Assembly (NCBI RefSeq): GCF_900101905.1
Contig: NZ_FNAJ01000001.1
Coordinates: 930,001-994,000, forward strand
DNA: 64,000 nt
Direction: 5' to 3'
Source of the DNA: Myxococcus virescens
Lineage (GTDB): Bacteria > Myxococcota > Myxococcia > Myxococcales > Myxococcaceae
Each line of letters begins with the position of its first letter. The stretch's first letter is position 1. A program made the position numbers and the translations under genes. Below are positions 17,292-25,682 of this stretch, in pieces. The notes beneath the pieces are model-generated. The model saw nothing but the letters and a program-made list of their open reading frames with translations. It had not been told where the DNA came from and did no database searches.

Positions 17292-17843
17292 ATGAACTTC
17301 CCAAGCCATGTGAATCTCCCCACCGACGCACGTGAGGAGCTCATCGATTCCCTCAACACCCTGCTGGCCGACGCCATCGACCTGCATTGGCAAATCAAGC
17401 AAGCGCACTGGAACATCCGCGGCCGGCACTTCTACAGCCGCCATGAGCTGTTCGACGACCTGGCCAAGCACGTCCGCAAGCAGGCCGACGAGTTCGCCGA
17501 GCGCGCGGGCACACTGGGCGGCTACGCCGAGGGCACCATCCGGCTGGCGGCCAAGAACAGCGAGCTGCCCGAATACGACCTGAAGGCCGTGGACGGTGAC
17601 GACCACCTCAAGGCCCTGGTGGACCGCTTCGCCCGCTACGGGGCCAGCATCCGCAACGGCATCCACCGGTCCGACGAGCTGAACGACCCCGTCACCTCCG
17701 ACCTGCTCACCCAGACGCTGGGCGAGGTCGAACTGGACCTGTGGTTCCTGGAGAGCCACCTGCACGGCGAGCCCCGCGCGGGGGCGCGCCGCGGGGGGGA
17801 CGTCCGGCCCCAGGACACCACCGCCAGCCCCTCCAACGCCTGA
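17292..17843 (+). CDS. dps: Dps/ferritin-like DNA-protection protein
   Basis: 183 aa from the ATG at 17292, with CTGGAGGA upstream. The four-helix-bundle ferroxidase motifs are intact: DLHWQIKQAHWNIRGRHF (ligand His) and HELFDDLAKHVRKQADEFAER (Asp/Glu ligands), with the catalytic site formed between subunits as in Dps. The C-terminal tail (about 20 residues, Arg/Gly/Asp-rich) is a little longer than average. It would form a 12-mer that stores iron and shields DNA in starvation and peroxide stress. A strong hairpin with a T-run follows (17918-17950). Confidence 0.93.
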   Translation: MNFPSHVNLPTDAREELIDSLNTLLADAIDLHWQIKQAHWNIRGRHFYSRHELFDDLAKHVRKQADEFAERAGTLGGYAEGTIRLAAKNSELPEYDLKAVDGDDHLKALVDRFARYGASIRNGIHRSDELNDPVTSDLLTQTLGEVELDLWFLESHLHGEPRAGARRGGDVRPQDTTASPSNA

Positions 17844-17917
17844 ACGGAGCGTTGACCACCGGAAGGCCCCCGCGCGCCTGCTCAAGAGCAAGCGCGCGGG
17901 CGGGCTCCAGCGTATAG

Positions 17918-17950
17918 AAGGCGTCCTTTCGCGACGGAGGACGCCTTTTT
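17918..17950 (+). terminator. Intrinsic terminator after dps, overlapping the next gene's ribosome site
   Basis: AAGGCGTCC pairs perfectly with GGACGCCTT over 9 bp around a 12-base loop, followed by a run of T (17946-17950). The GGAGG at 17936-17940, 8 bases before the TTG start of the SDR gene, lies across the loop and 3' arm, so the same fold may both end dps transcripts and hide the downstream ribosome site. Confidence 0.7.
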
Positions 17951-18809
17951 GACTTCACAGACGCGCATGGATGGGAAGGTGTGCCTCATCACCGGGGCCA
18001 CCGGCGGCATCGGCCTGGAGGCCGCCAAGGCGCTCGCGCGCATGGGCGCCACGGTGGTGCTGGTGGGCCGGGACGCGGGCCGCACCGAGGCGGCCGTGGC
18101 CGCCGTGAAGGAGGCCGCCCCCAGCGCCCAGGTGGACTGGCTCCGCGCCGACCTCACCTCCCTGAAGTCCGTGCGGGAGCTGGCGCAGACCTTCCGTTCC
18201 CGCTACCCGCGCCTGGACGTGCTGCTCAACAACGCGGGGCTCATCATCGACCGGCGGCAGGTGACGGAGGACGGGCTGGAGGCCACCATGGCCACCAACC
18301 ACTTCGCGCCCTTCCTCCTGACGAACCTGCTGCTGGACGTGATGAAGGCCACCGGCCCGGCCCGCATCATCAACGTCTCGTCCGATGCCCACGCCGCGGG
18401 CAAGCTCGACTTCGATGACCTGCAGAGCGAGCGCGGCTTCATCGGCTTCCGCGTGTACGGCACGTCGAAGCTGGCCAACATCCTGTTCACCCGCGCGCTG
18501 GCGAAGCGGCTGGAGGGGACGCAGGTGACGACCAACGCCCTGCACCCCGGCGTGGTGCGCACGGGCTTCGGTCACAACACCCAGGGCTTCTTCCGCCACC
18601 TCGTCAAGTTGGGCGCGGCGTTCATGATTTCGGCGGAGAAGGGAGCGCGGACGTCCGTGTATCTGGCGTCCTCGCCCGAAGTGGAGGCAGTGTCCGGGCA
18701 GTACTTCTACAAATGCCGTCCGAAGAAGCCGTCCTCCGCCGCGCGGAACGACGCGCTCGCGGAGCGGCTCTGGCAGGTGAGCGAGCAGCTCACGGGAGTC
18801 AAGGGATGA
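17949..18809 (+). CDS. Short-chain dehydrogenase/reductase (retinol-dehydrogenase-like)
   Basis: 286 aa from a TTG at 17949 with GGAGG 8 bases upstream; an ATG at 17967 (MDGKVCLITG) is the alternative and lacks a ribosome site. Classical SDR motifs: TGATGGIG for NAD(P) binding (about residues 14-21), NNAG in LLNNAGLI, the Ser of INVSSDAHAAG, and YGTSK with the catalytic Tyr and Lys. The sequence pattern matches the retinol-dehydrogenase/WWOX-like branch (NVSSDAH). Substrate unknown. The stop overlaps the start of the GST gene (ATGA), so the two are coupled and may act on the same lipophilic carbonyl compounds. Confidence 0.9.
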   Translation: MTSQTRMDGKVCLITGATGGIGLEAAKALARMGATVVLVGRDAGRTEAAVAAVKEAAPSAQVDWLRADLTSLKSVRELAQTFRSRYPRLDVLLNNAGLIIDRRQVTEDGLEATMATNHFAPFLLTNLLLDVMKATGPARIINVSSDAHAAGKLDFDDLQSERGFIGFRVYGTSKLANILFTRALAKRLEGTQVTTNALHPGVVRTGFGHNTQGFFRHLVKLGAAFMISAEKGARTSVYLASSPEVEAVSGQYFYKCRPKKPSSAARNDALAERLWQVSEQLTGVKG

Positions 18810-19432
18810 TCGACCTCTACACGTTCGCGACGCCCAACGGGCAGAAGGTATCCATCGCCCTGGAGGAGCTGGGCCTCCAGTACAAGACGCACGTGGTGGA
18901 CATCACCAAGGGCGAGCAGTTCAAGCCCGAGTTCCTGGACATCAACCCCAACAACAAGATTCCGGCCATCGTCGACCACGCGACGCAGGACCACCGTCCG
19001 CTCAAGGTCTTCGAGTCCGGCGCCATCCTCATCTACCTGGCGGAGAAGACGGGCCAGCTGCTGCCCTCCAACCAGCGAGGCCGGGCGGAAGTGATGGAGT
19101 GGCTGATGTTCCAGATGGGCGGCGTGGGCCCCATGTTCGGCCAGCTCAACCACTTCGCCCGCTTCGCCCCCAAGAAGGTCCCCTACGGCATCGAGCGCTA
19201 TCACGCCGAGTCCCGGCGGCTCGTCGGCGTGCTCGACGGGAAGCTGGGCTCCGGGGATTACGTCGCGGGCCGCTACTCCATCGCGGACATCGCGCTGTAT
19301 CCCTGGGTGGCCGGCACCCGCGCGTACTTCCCCGAGCTGTTCCGGGGGAGCAGCAACGTCGTGCAGTGGCTCCACCGCGTGGGCAGCCGGCCCGCCGTGG
19401 AGCGCGGCATGAAGGTCCCCCAGCTCAAGTAG
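18806..19432 (+). CDS. Glutathione S-transferase (YfcG/nu-class-like)
   Basis: 208 aa; the ATG at 18806 overlaps the SDR stop. The start IDLYTFATPNGQKVSIALEE is the signature of YfcG/YghU-type GSTs, which act as disulfide-bond reductases using glutathione. INPNNKIPAIVDH and VFESGAILIYLAEKTG form the glutathione site. The C-terminal domain has GRYSIADIALYPWV. Cytosolic. Linked to the SDR by overlap, suggesting a common redox role. Its stop is followed by 67 bases before SelO, with no obvious terminator, so readthrough is possible. Confidence 0.9.
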   Translation: MIDLYTFATPNGQKVSIALEELGLQYKTHVVDITKGEQFKPEFLDINPNNKIPAIVDHATQDHRPLKVFESGAILIYLAEKTGQLLPSNQRGRAEVMEWLMFQMGGVGPMFGQLNHFARFAPKKVPYGIERYHAESRRLVGVLDGKLGSGDYVAGRYSIADIALYPWVAGTRAYFPELFRGSSNVVQWLHRVGSRPAVERGMKVPQLK

Positions 19433-19499
19433 TCCCACGCAGCTTCCCGGAAGCGCGGTGGCTGGATGGCCGCCGCGCTTCCATGTGTTCTCCCCCGTC

Positions 19500-20966
19500 A
19501 TGGCCACGCTCGAACAGCTCCGCTTCGACAACACCTATGCCCGCCTGCCCGCTGGGTTCGGCGCGCGCGTCCACCCCAGTCCCTTTCCAGACGCGAAGCT
19601 GGTGAGCGTCAACCCCGCCGCCTTGAAGCTCCTGGACCTGACGCCCGAGGAGGCGCAGCGGCCGGAGTTCGTCGCGGCGATGGGAGGCGCAAAGCCCCTG
19701 CCGGGGATGGAGCCCTTCGCCATGGTGTACGCGGGGCACCAGTTCGGCGTGTACGTGCCCCGGCTGGGCGACGGCCGCGCCCTGCTGCTGGGCGAGGTCC
19801 GCGACGCCGCCGGGGCGAAGTGGGACTTGCACCTCAAGGGCGGCGGCCCCACGCCCTTCTCGCGCGGGGGTGACGGACGCGCGGTGCTGCGCTCCACCAT
19901 CCGCGAATACCTGTGCGGCGAGGCCATGCACGGCCTGGGCATCCCCACCACGCGGGGCCTGGGCATCCTCGGCAGCCAGGCCCCGGTGTACCGCGAGGCG
20001 GTGGAGACAGGCGCCATGCTGGTGCGCATGGCGCCCTCGCACGTGCGCTTCGGCACCTTCGAGTTCTTCCACTACACCGAGCAGACCGAGCACGTGGCCA
20101 CGCTGGCCGACCACGTCATCACCGAGCACTTCCCCCACCTCGCGGGCCAGGAAGGCCGCTACCCGCGCTTCTACACGGAGGTGGTGGCGCGCACGGCACG
20201 GCTGATTGCGCAGTGGCAGGCGGTGGGCTTCGCGCACGGGGTGATGAACACGGACAACATGTCCATCCTGGGCCTCACGCTGGACTACGGGCCCTTCGGC
20301 TTCCTGGACGACTTCGAGCCGGGCTTCATCTGCAATCACTCCGACGACCGGGGCCGGTACGCCTTCGACCAGCAGCCGCGCATCGGCCTGTGGAACCTCG
20401 CGTGTCTGGGCGAAGCGCTGCTCACCCTCATCTCGAAGGATGAGGCCCGCGCGGCGCTGGCCACCTACCAGCCCACCTACAACGCGCACTTCATGGACCG
20501 GATGCGCGCGAAGCTGGGCCTGCGGGAGACGCGCGACGAGGACCGCGAGCTGGTGAGCGACCTGTTCGCCCGCATGGCCGAAGCCCACGTGGACTACACG
20601 CGCTTCTTCCGCGCGCTGGGCCACTTCGCCTCGGTGGACGGCGCGGACACACGTCCAGCCCGTGACATGTTCTCCGCCCCCGAGGGCTTCGATGCCTGGG
20701 CCGGGCGCTACCGGGCGCGGCTGGCCGCCGAGGGCAGCGTGGACGCAGAGCGCCACGCGCGCATGACGCGGGTGAACCCCAAGTACGTGCTGCGCAACTG
20801 GGTGGCGCAGGAGGCCATCTCCCGCGCGGAGGCCGGGGACTTCTCGCTCGTGGACCGGCTGCTCGGCGTGCTGTCGGACCCGTTCGCCGAACACCCCGAC
20901 GCGGAGCCCTACGCGGCGGCGCCTCCCGCCTGGGGCCGGCACCTGGCGGTGAGCTGCAGCTCCTGA
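19500..20966 (+). CDS. selO: SelO-family protein adenylyltransferase (YdiU/UPF0061)
   Basis: 488 aa from the ATG at 19500. SelO is a pseudokinase-fold enzyme that transfers AMP to Ser, Thr or Tyr of other proteins, linked to redox balance. The family signatures are present: FAMVYAGHQFGVYVPRLGDG, HLKGGGPTPFSRGGDGRAVL, REYLCGEAMHGLGIPTTRGL, the metal-binding GVMNTDNMSILG, and LDYGPFGFLDDF. The C-terminus ends SCSS, the position where animal SelO carries selenocysteine; here it is plain Cys, as in E. coli. Length and order agree with the family, so it should be functional. Confidence 0.95.
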   Translation: MATLEQLRFDNTYARLPAGFGARVHPSPFPDAKLVSVNPAALKLLDLTPEEAQRPEFVAAMGGAKPLPGMEPFAMVYAGHQFGVYVPRLGDGRALLLGEVRDAAGAKWDLHLKGGGPTPFSRGGDGRAVLRSTIREYLCGEAMHGLGIPTTRGLGILGSQAPVYREAVETGAMLVRMAPSHVRFGTFEFFHYTEQTEHVATLADHVITEHFPHLAGQEGRYPRFYTEVVARTARLIAQWQAVGFAHGVMNTDNMSILGLTLDYGPFGFLDDFEPGFICNHSDDRGRYAFDQQPRIGLWNLACLGEALLTLISKDEARAALATYQPTYNAHFMDRMRAKLGLRETRDEDRELVSDLFARMAEAHVDYTRFFRALGHFASVDGADTRPARDMFSAPEGFDAWAGRYRARLAAEGSVDAERHARMTRVNPKYVLRNWVAQEAISRAEAGDFSLVDRLLGVLSDPFAEHPDAEPYAAAPPAWGRHLAVSCSS

Positions 20967-21054
20967 GGCCGCGCCACGGGCCAAGGTTGAAGAAGCGAAG
21001 ATTCCGCCCGGCCACGGTTGCCGGAACACGCGGCAGGCGCAACCTTTGCTGTCT

Positions 21055-21585
21055 ATGGTGACGGACCTCACCCGGTTGCCCCTGCGAGGGAAACAAGGCG
21101 CCTTTCACGTCATCGTCGAGTCTCCCCGAGGCTCCACGCTGAAGCTCAAGTACGACACGGCGCTCAAGGCCTTCAGCCTCTCACGGCCGCTTCCCAGGGG
21201 CCTGAGCTATCCCTTCGACTGGGGCTTCATCCCCTCCACCCAGGGGCCGGATGGGGACCCGCTGGATGCGATGGTGTACTGGGACGACGCGAGCTTTCCC
21301 GGCGTGGTGCTGCCCTGCCGTGCGCTCGGCGTGCTCCAGGTGGAGCAGAACACGGGCGACGGCGGACGCGAGCGCAATGACCGCATCCTCGCCGTTCCCA
21401 TCACCCCGTCCCGCGCCGGACACCTGACGGACTATCAGCAACTGCCACAGCGCGAGCGAGAGGAGTTGGAGCACTTCTTCCTCGCCGCCGTGCGCTTCGA
21501 AAACAAGGACGCGCGCATCCTGGGCTGGGAGGGGCCAGAGGGTGCCGAGCGGATGCTCCGCCAACACGCACGCACGGAGGAATAG
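21055..21585 (+). CDS. Inorganic pyrophosphatase-family protein
   Basis: 176 aa from the ATG at 21055 (a TTG at 21046 is possible). The soluble family I pyrophosphatase core is visible: FHVIVESPRGSTLKLKYD, LSYPFDWGFIPSTQGPDGDPLDAMVYWDD, with the acidic metal ligands, and later GGRERNDRILAVPI. The canonical DG(D/E)PLD and FD.G motifs are present, though some positions differ from E. coli Ppa, so substrate preference may be broader. It lies directly against a CHAD-domain gene (no gap), which points to polyphosphate metabolism. Confidence 0.87.
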   Translation: MVTDLTRLPLRGKQGAFHVIVESPRGSTLKLKYDTALKAFSLSRPLPRGLSYPFDWGFIPSTQGPDGDPLDAMVYWDDASFPGVVLPCRALGVLQVEQNTGDGGRERNDRILAVPITPSRAGHLTDYQQLPQREREELEHFFLAAVRFENKDARILGWEGPEGAERMLRQHARTEE

Positions 21586-22482
21586 ATGGCCCAACCCACG
21601 CCCATCCGAGGGCTCGGGCCCGACAGCCGCCTGGGAGACGCCGCGCGCCGCATCCTCGCGGGCCGGCTCGCGGACGTCCGCAAACCGGAGGCCGGCTTTC
21701 AGGACGCCGTGGATGACGAGTCCGTCCATGACATGCGCGTGGCCACCCGGCGGCTTCGCGCCGCCCTCAAGGTGTTCCGCTCCCTGGGCGGCATGAAGAA
21801 GCTGGAGCGCGACGTGAAGCGCATCCAGGACGCGCTGGGGGGCGTTCGGGACGTGCACGTCCAGGCCGCGTGGCTGGAGAGCGTGGCCCAGAAGGCGAGC
21901 AAGAAGCCCCAGGTGCGCGCCGGCATCCTGACCCTGCGCAAGAAGCGGCTGTCCGAGTTGGAGACGCATGAGACGCGTCTGCACACGGAGCTGGAGCGCT
22001 GGGTGGACAGGACGGTGCCGCGACTCTTGCGCAAGCTGGACGGGCTCGATGACGGGCACCGCTTCGCCGGCCGCCGCGTCCGGGACGCGCTGCGCCAACG
22101 CCTCAAGCGCGTGCAGAAGCGAATCGACACGTACGTGGACGCGGCCGACGCGGCGTCCGCCCACGAGCTGCGCAAGGAGCTGAAGCGGCTGCGCTACGAG
22201 CTGGAGATCTTCCAGCCTGCCTTCCGCCGCACCCTGGACGCGCTGCTGGAGGTGCTCGTGCCGCTCCAGGACGGCCTGGGCGAGCTGCACGACGCCGACG
22301 TGCGCCTGGAGCTGTTCGAGCGGCTGGCCGCGGAGTCGGCGCCGCGCGAGCGCAAGTCCGCGCGGGCCCTGCTCCCCCTGGTCCGGGAGGAGCGAACGAA
22401 ACGCGCGGCGGAGATTGCCCGCGAGGTCCAGCGGTGGCGCACGGAAGAGATTCCCAAGCGCTTGCGCCGCATGTTGACCTGA
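21586..22482 (+). CDS. CHAD-domain protein (polyphosphate-binding)
   Basis: 298 aa; the start codon directly follows the stop of the pyrophosphatase gene. It consists of one CHAD domain: an all-helical protein rich in His, Arg and Lys, with VHDMRVATRRLRAALKVF (the signature conserved HxxRVxxRRLR) near residue 48, and a second half that repeats the pattern (ASAHELRKELKRLRYELEIF near 190). CHAD domains bind inorganic polyphosphate through these basic residues and localise to polyP granules. Coupling to a pyrophosphatase suggests a role in polyP turnover or granule organisation. Confidence 0.9.
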   Translation: MAQPTPIRGLGPDSRLGDAARRILAGRLADVRKPEAGFQDAVDDESVHDMRVATRRLRAALKVFRSLGGMKKLERDVKRIQDALGGVRDVHVQAAWLESVAQKASKKPQVRAGILTLRKKRLSELETHETRLHTELERWVDRTVPRLLRKLDGLDDGHRFAGRRVRDALRQRLKRVQKRIDTYVDAADAASAHELRKELKRLRYELEIFQPAFRRTLDALLEVLVPLQDGLGELHDADVRLELFERLAAESAPRERKSARALLPLVREERTKRAAEIAREVQRWRTEEIPKRLRRMLT

Positions 22483-22573
22483 GTCCCTGTCAGCCGCCGA
22501 GCCTCACTGCACTGCGGCTCCTGCGGGCCCCCAGGGCCCGGACAGTCTGTCTCATCATTTATCGCGCATTCCG

Positions 22574-23275
22574 TTACATGAAATTGAAGGGCATGGCGAC
22601 GGAGAGCGTATGGATGAGCTGCTCGGTCTCCGCATAGGGCCTGCGCGTGAAGACGTTGAGGTAGCCCACCTCCACGGAGGAGTGGTCCCCGTACTTCCAG
22701 CCCGCACCAACGAACACGCGGTTCATGTCGAAGCCGGCGCTGGGGCCATTCGCCACCGAGCTGAGGTGGTAGAAGACCTCATCCCAGACAATCAACGACA
22801 GCCGCCCCTCCGCGGCCACGGGGTGCGCACCGCGCAGCATGACGCGGCCCCGGTGGGAGACCTCCGTCGTGCCGGGCAGGAAGCGCTGCTCCAGACGGGC
22901 GCGGAGCGTGCCCCGGACCTGGCCGAACCTCGGCGTGTAGAGGAACTGCTGGAAGAGCCGGCTTTCGCCCTGACGCAAGGCCGGGTCGCCCTCCCAGCGC
23001 CACGATGGAAACCAGCCCTGCCCCAGCCACAGCGACATGTCCTGGGCCAACCGTACGCCTCCCGCCGAGCGGAGGATGCCGCGGGCGTCGTCCTTGCCGA
23101 AGCGCGGCTGGGCTTCCAGGTAATAGAGGAGGTGTTCCCCGATGCCCCCCTGCGCCGACACCGTGTACCAGAGCTGCGCTTCCGCGCGGACGGGCCGGGC
23201 CTCCACGGTGTGGAAGGGGATGACGAGCAACAGGCCGATGAGGGGAAGCCAATTCTCCGTGCGCATGATGCGCAT
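22574..23275 (-). CDS. DUF2490-like outer-membrane beta-barrel protein
   Basis: 233 aa from the ATG at 23275. A signal peptide (ENWLPLIGLLLVIPFHTVEA) is followed by antiparallel strands with aromatic girdles (EAQLWYTVSAQGGIGEHLLY, DMSLWLGQGWFPSWRWEG, RLEQRFLPGTTEVSHRGR), an end in Phe-Asn-Phe-Met typical of barrels with a C-terminal aromatic, and RLEQRF plus LIVWDEVFYHL, which match the DUF2490 pattern. Function of the family is unknown. The long extension to 24079 in the same frame is antisense noise. Confidence 0.72.
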   Translation of the reverse strand: MRIMRTENWLPLIGLLLVIPFHTVEARPVRAEAQLWYTVSAQGGIGEHLLYYLEAQPRFGKDDARGILRSAGGVRLAQDMSLWLGQGWFPSWRWEGDPALRQGESRLFQQFLYTPRFGQVRGTLRARLEQRFLPGTTEVSHRGRVMLRGAHPVAAEGRLSLIVWDEVFYHLSSVANGPSAGFDMNRVFVGAGWKYGDHSSVEVGYLNVFTRRPYAETEQLIHTLSVAMPFNFM

Positions 23276-23405
23276 GCCTAGAGCACGACACACGCACCTG
23301 CTCAACTGGGCAAAGCGTGAGTGCGGTCTGATCGACGATGCCGCGGCCGCTTCACACACCCCGAGCGTCCGCCCTTCACCGTGGGGGAAGGACGGACCCT
23401 GTCGC

Positions 23406-24236
23406 CTACTGCGTGGGCTGCTGGGAGCCCGGGGTGGACTGGCCACTCTCCGGCGCAGCCGGCGCCGTGGGCTGGACCTGGGAGGTCGCCTCGATGCGCA
23501 CCGCCTGGGGCTCTCCGCTCTGCTCGTCGGTCCGGTAGGAGGCCCGGACCTGACTGCCCTCCTGGATTTCCCCAGCGCTGGCCTGGCGCCCGTCCACCAT
23601 GACCTGCGTCTGCGGTGACACCTGCAGGCGCAGCTGCGGCTCGCCCTGTGAGCTGAGCAGCAGCTCGTCATCATTGGCGCGCAGCACCTCACCGACGATT
23701 TGCTGCTCCGAGCCCTGCTGGGTCTGGGCGCCCTGCTGCTGCTGCGCCTGGGGAGAGGACGCCGCGGCGACTGGCTGCTGCGTCTGCTGGCGAAGCTGCT
23801 CGGACTGCTGACGAGCCTGCTGGTTCTGCTGCGCCAGCGCGTCGCTCTGCTGTCGCTGGGCCTGCTGCGCCTCCTGCTGAGCCTGCTGGGCCTCCTGCTG
23901 GGCCTGCTGCGTCTGCTGCTGGGCGCGCTGCTGGGTCTGCTGAGCCTGCTGCGAGGCCGACTGCGCCTTGGCCTGGGCCTCCTGGTACTCCCGCTGCTTG
24001 TTCTGAAGCTCTTGCTGGGCGTCGGCGGCTTGTTTCTGCTGGCTGCTCGCCTGCTCCTGGGCCTTGCGAGCCGAGTCAAAAGCGTTCTCCGAGCGCTGCT
24101 GGGCCTGCGCCACCTGGTCGTTCACCGTGGACTGCCCGCTTGCCTGCCCTTGGGTCCCCCGGTCGCGTTCTTCACACGCCGTCCCCAGCGTCAGCGCCGC
24201 GGCGCCCGCCAACAACCACCCCGCGCGAAATCTCAT
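23406..24236 (-). CDS. Gln-rich coiled-coil lipoprotein
   Basis: 276 aa from the ATG at 24236, with GGGAGG 7 bases upstream. The lipobox is LGTAC (Cys21). Residues about 40-165 are dominated by Gln, Ala and Glu in a repeating QQAQQEAQQ pattern, probably a long helix or coiled coil. Residues about 185-250 form a small beta domain (IVGEVLRANDDELLLSSQG, LRLQVSPQTQVMVDGRQ) resembling an OB-like or DUF5666-like fold. The tail is Pro/Ser/Gln-rich. It may sit in the outer membrane facing the periplasm. No family recognised; the low-complexity region makes homology calls unreliable. Confidence 0.75.
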   Translation of the reverse strand: MRFRAGWLLAGAAALTLGTACEERDRGTQGQASGQSTVNDQVAQAQQRSENAFDSARKAQEQASSQQKQAADAQQELQNKQREYQEAQAKAQSASQQAQQTQQRAQQQTQQAQQEAQQAQQEAQQAQRQQSDALAQQNQQARQQSEQLRQQTQQPVAAASSPQAQQQQGAQTQQGSEQQIVGEVLRANDDELLLSSQGEPQLRLQVSPQTQVMVDGRQASAGEIQEGSQVRASYRTDEQSGEPQAVRIEATSQVQPTAPAAPESGQSTPGSQQPTQ

Positions 24237-24404
24237 TTGGAAGCCTCCCGTCGTCATGCACGTTCGAGGAGAAAGATGGCGAGCGGCGTCCTCGCGCCAA
24301 CCCGCATCCAATCCGGGCGTCCGCCCTCCTGGCCGCCCTCCTCCCACGGGCGGGTGCACGAAGCGCTACCCATGGATGGGGTTTAACGGTAAGGGGCGCC
24401 CCCC

Positions 24405-25661
24405 ATGCGTGCGTGCGGACTCGATTTCGGAACCAGCAACACCGCCGCGGCCCTGCCTGACGGCACGGTGCTGTCCCTGCAACCCCATACTGCGGAGGCC
24501 CGTCTCTTCCGCTCCGTCCTCTTCTTCCCGGACGACGAGCAGGACATCTACGCCGGCGCCGACGCCATCCAGCGCTACCTGGAGGACAACACCGGACGCT
24601 TCATCCAGTCCGTGAAGTCCTTCCTCCACTCCAACTCCTTCCGCGCCACCCAGGTGAAGGGGCGCACCTACACCATCGAGGAGCTGGTGGCCGTGCTGCT
24701 GCGCCGCGTGCGGGACGCCGCCGCGAGCTCCATGGGTGGCGCGCCCGAAGCCGTCGTGCTCGGCCGGCCCGCCGTCTTCACGCCGGACCCGGAGGCGGAT
24801 GCCCTGGCCCAGCAGCGCCTGCTGCGCGCCGCCGAGCTCGCGGGCTTCCAGCACGTCCAGTTCCTCATCGAGCCCATCGCCGCGGCGCTCGCCTATGAGG
24901 CGCAGCTCACGCGCGACGAGCTCGTGCTGGTGGCGGACTTCGGCGCCGGCACCACCGACCTCACGCTGATGCGCCTGGGCCCCAGCCGCCGCGACAACCC
25001 GGACCGCCGCCAGGACGTGGTGGGCTCCACGGGCGTGCGCATCGGTGGTGACCGCTTCGACGCGGAAATCATGCGCCACAAGCTGCTGCCCCGCTTCGGC
25101 GCCGGCTCCACCTACCAGGTGCGCGGTTTCAGCGACAAGCGGCTGCCCATTCCCCAGCACATCATGGCCAAGCTGCTCACCTGGCACGAGATGTCCTTCA
25201 TCCGGGAGAAGTCGACCCAGGAGCTGCTGGAGACCATGCTCAACACGAGCGACCGCAAGGCCGAAATCCAGGCCCTGTACGACCTCGTCATGGACAACCT
25301 GGGCTACCGCCTGTTCCGCGCCATTGAAGCGGCCAAGGTGCGCCTGTCCCAGGAAGACACGGCCACGGTGGACTTCGAGGAGGCCCGCATCACCCTCCAC
25401 GAACCCATCACCCGCGAGGAGTTCGACACCTTCAGCCAGCCGCTGCTGGACGAACTCGACGCGTGCACCGCGGGCCTGCTGGAGAAGCACGCGGAGGCGA
25501 AGGACATCGACGCGGTGTTCCTCACCGGCGGCTCGTCACAGATTCCCGCGGTGCGCCAGCTCTACATGCGCCGCTTCGGCGAGGGGCGCGTGCGCACCGC
25601 GGATGCCTTCACCTCCGTGGCCGAAGGGCTCGGGCGCGCGGCGGCGCACCTGTCCGTCTGA
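24405..25661 (+). CDS. Hsp70-family chaperone-like ATPase without substrate domain (YegD-like)
   Basis: 418 aa. An Hsp70/actin nucleotide-binding domain only: phosphate 1 GLDFGTSNTAAAL, connect and phosphate 2 VLVADFGAGTTDLTLMRLG, adenosine loop FLTGGSSQIPAV. The peptide-binding domain of DnaK is absent; length and order match YegD of E. coli (450 aa). It is predicted to bind and hydrolyse ATP in the cytosol; clients are unknown. GNAT or DnaJ partners are not adjacent. It is convergent with the lipoprotein at 25683. Confidence 0.9.
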   Translation: MRACGLDFGTSNTAAALPDGTVLSLQPHTAEARLFRSVLFFPDDEQDIYAGADAIQRYLEDNTGRFIQSVKSFLHSNSFRATQVKGRTYTIEELVAVLLRRVRDAAASSMGGAPEAVVLGRPAVFTPDPEADALAQQRLLRAAELAGFQHVQFLIEPIAAALAYEAQLTRDELVLVADFGAGTTDLTLMRLGPSRRDNPDRRQDVVGSTGVRIGGDRFDAEIMRHKLLPRFGAGSTYQVRGFSDKRLPIPQHIMAKLLTWHEMSFIREKSTQELLETMLNTSDRKAEIQALYDLVMDNLGYRLFRAIEAAKVRLSQEDTATVDFEEARITLHEPITREEFDTFSQPLLDELDACTAGLLEKHAEAKDIDAVFLTGGSSQIPAVRQLYMRRFGEGRVRTADAFTSVAEGLGRAAAHLSV

Positions 25662-25682
25662 GCCGGACGCCCAGGGCGGGGC

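Noticed and set aside
23750-23990. Regular CTG-rich triplet repeats suggestive of a CRISPR-like or microsatellite array
   Set aside because: They encode the Gln/Ala-rich coiled coil of the lipoprotein; there are no spacers or conserved repeat units of CRISPR length.
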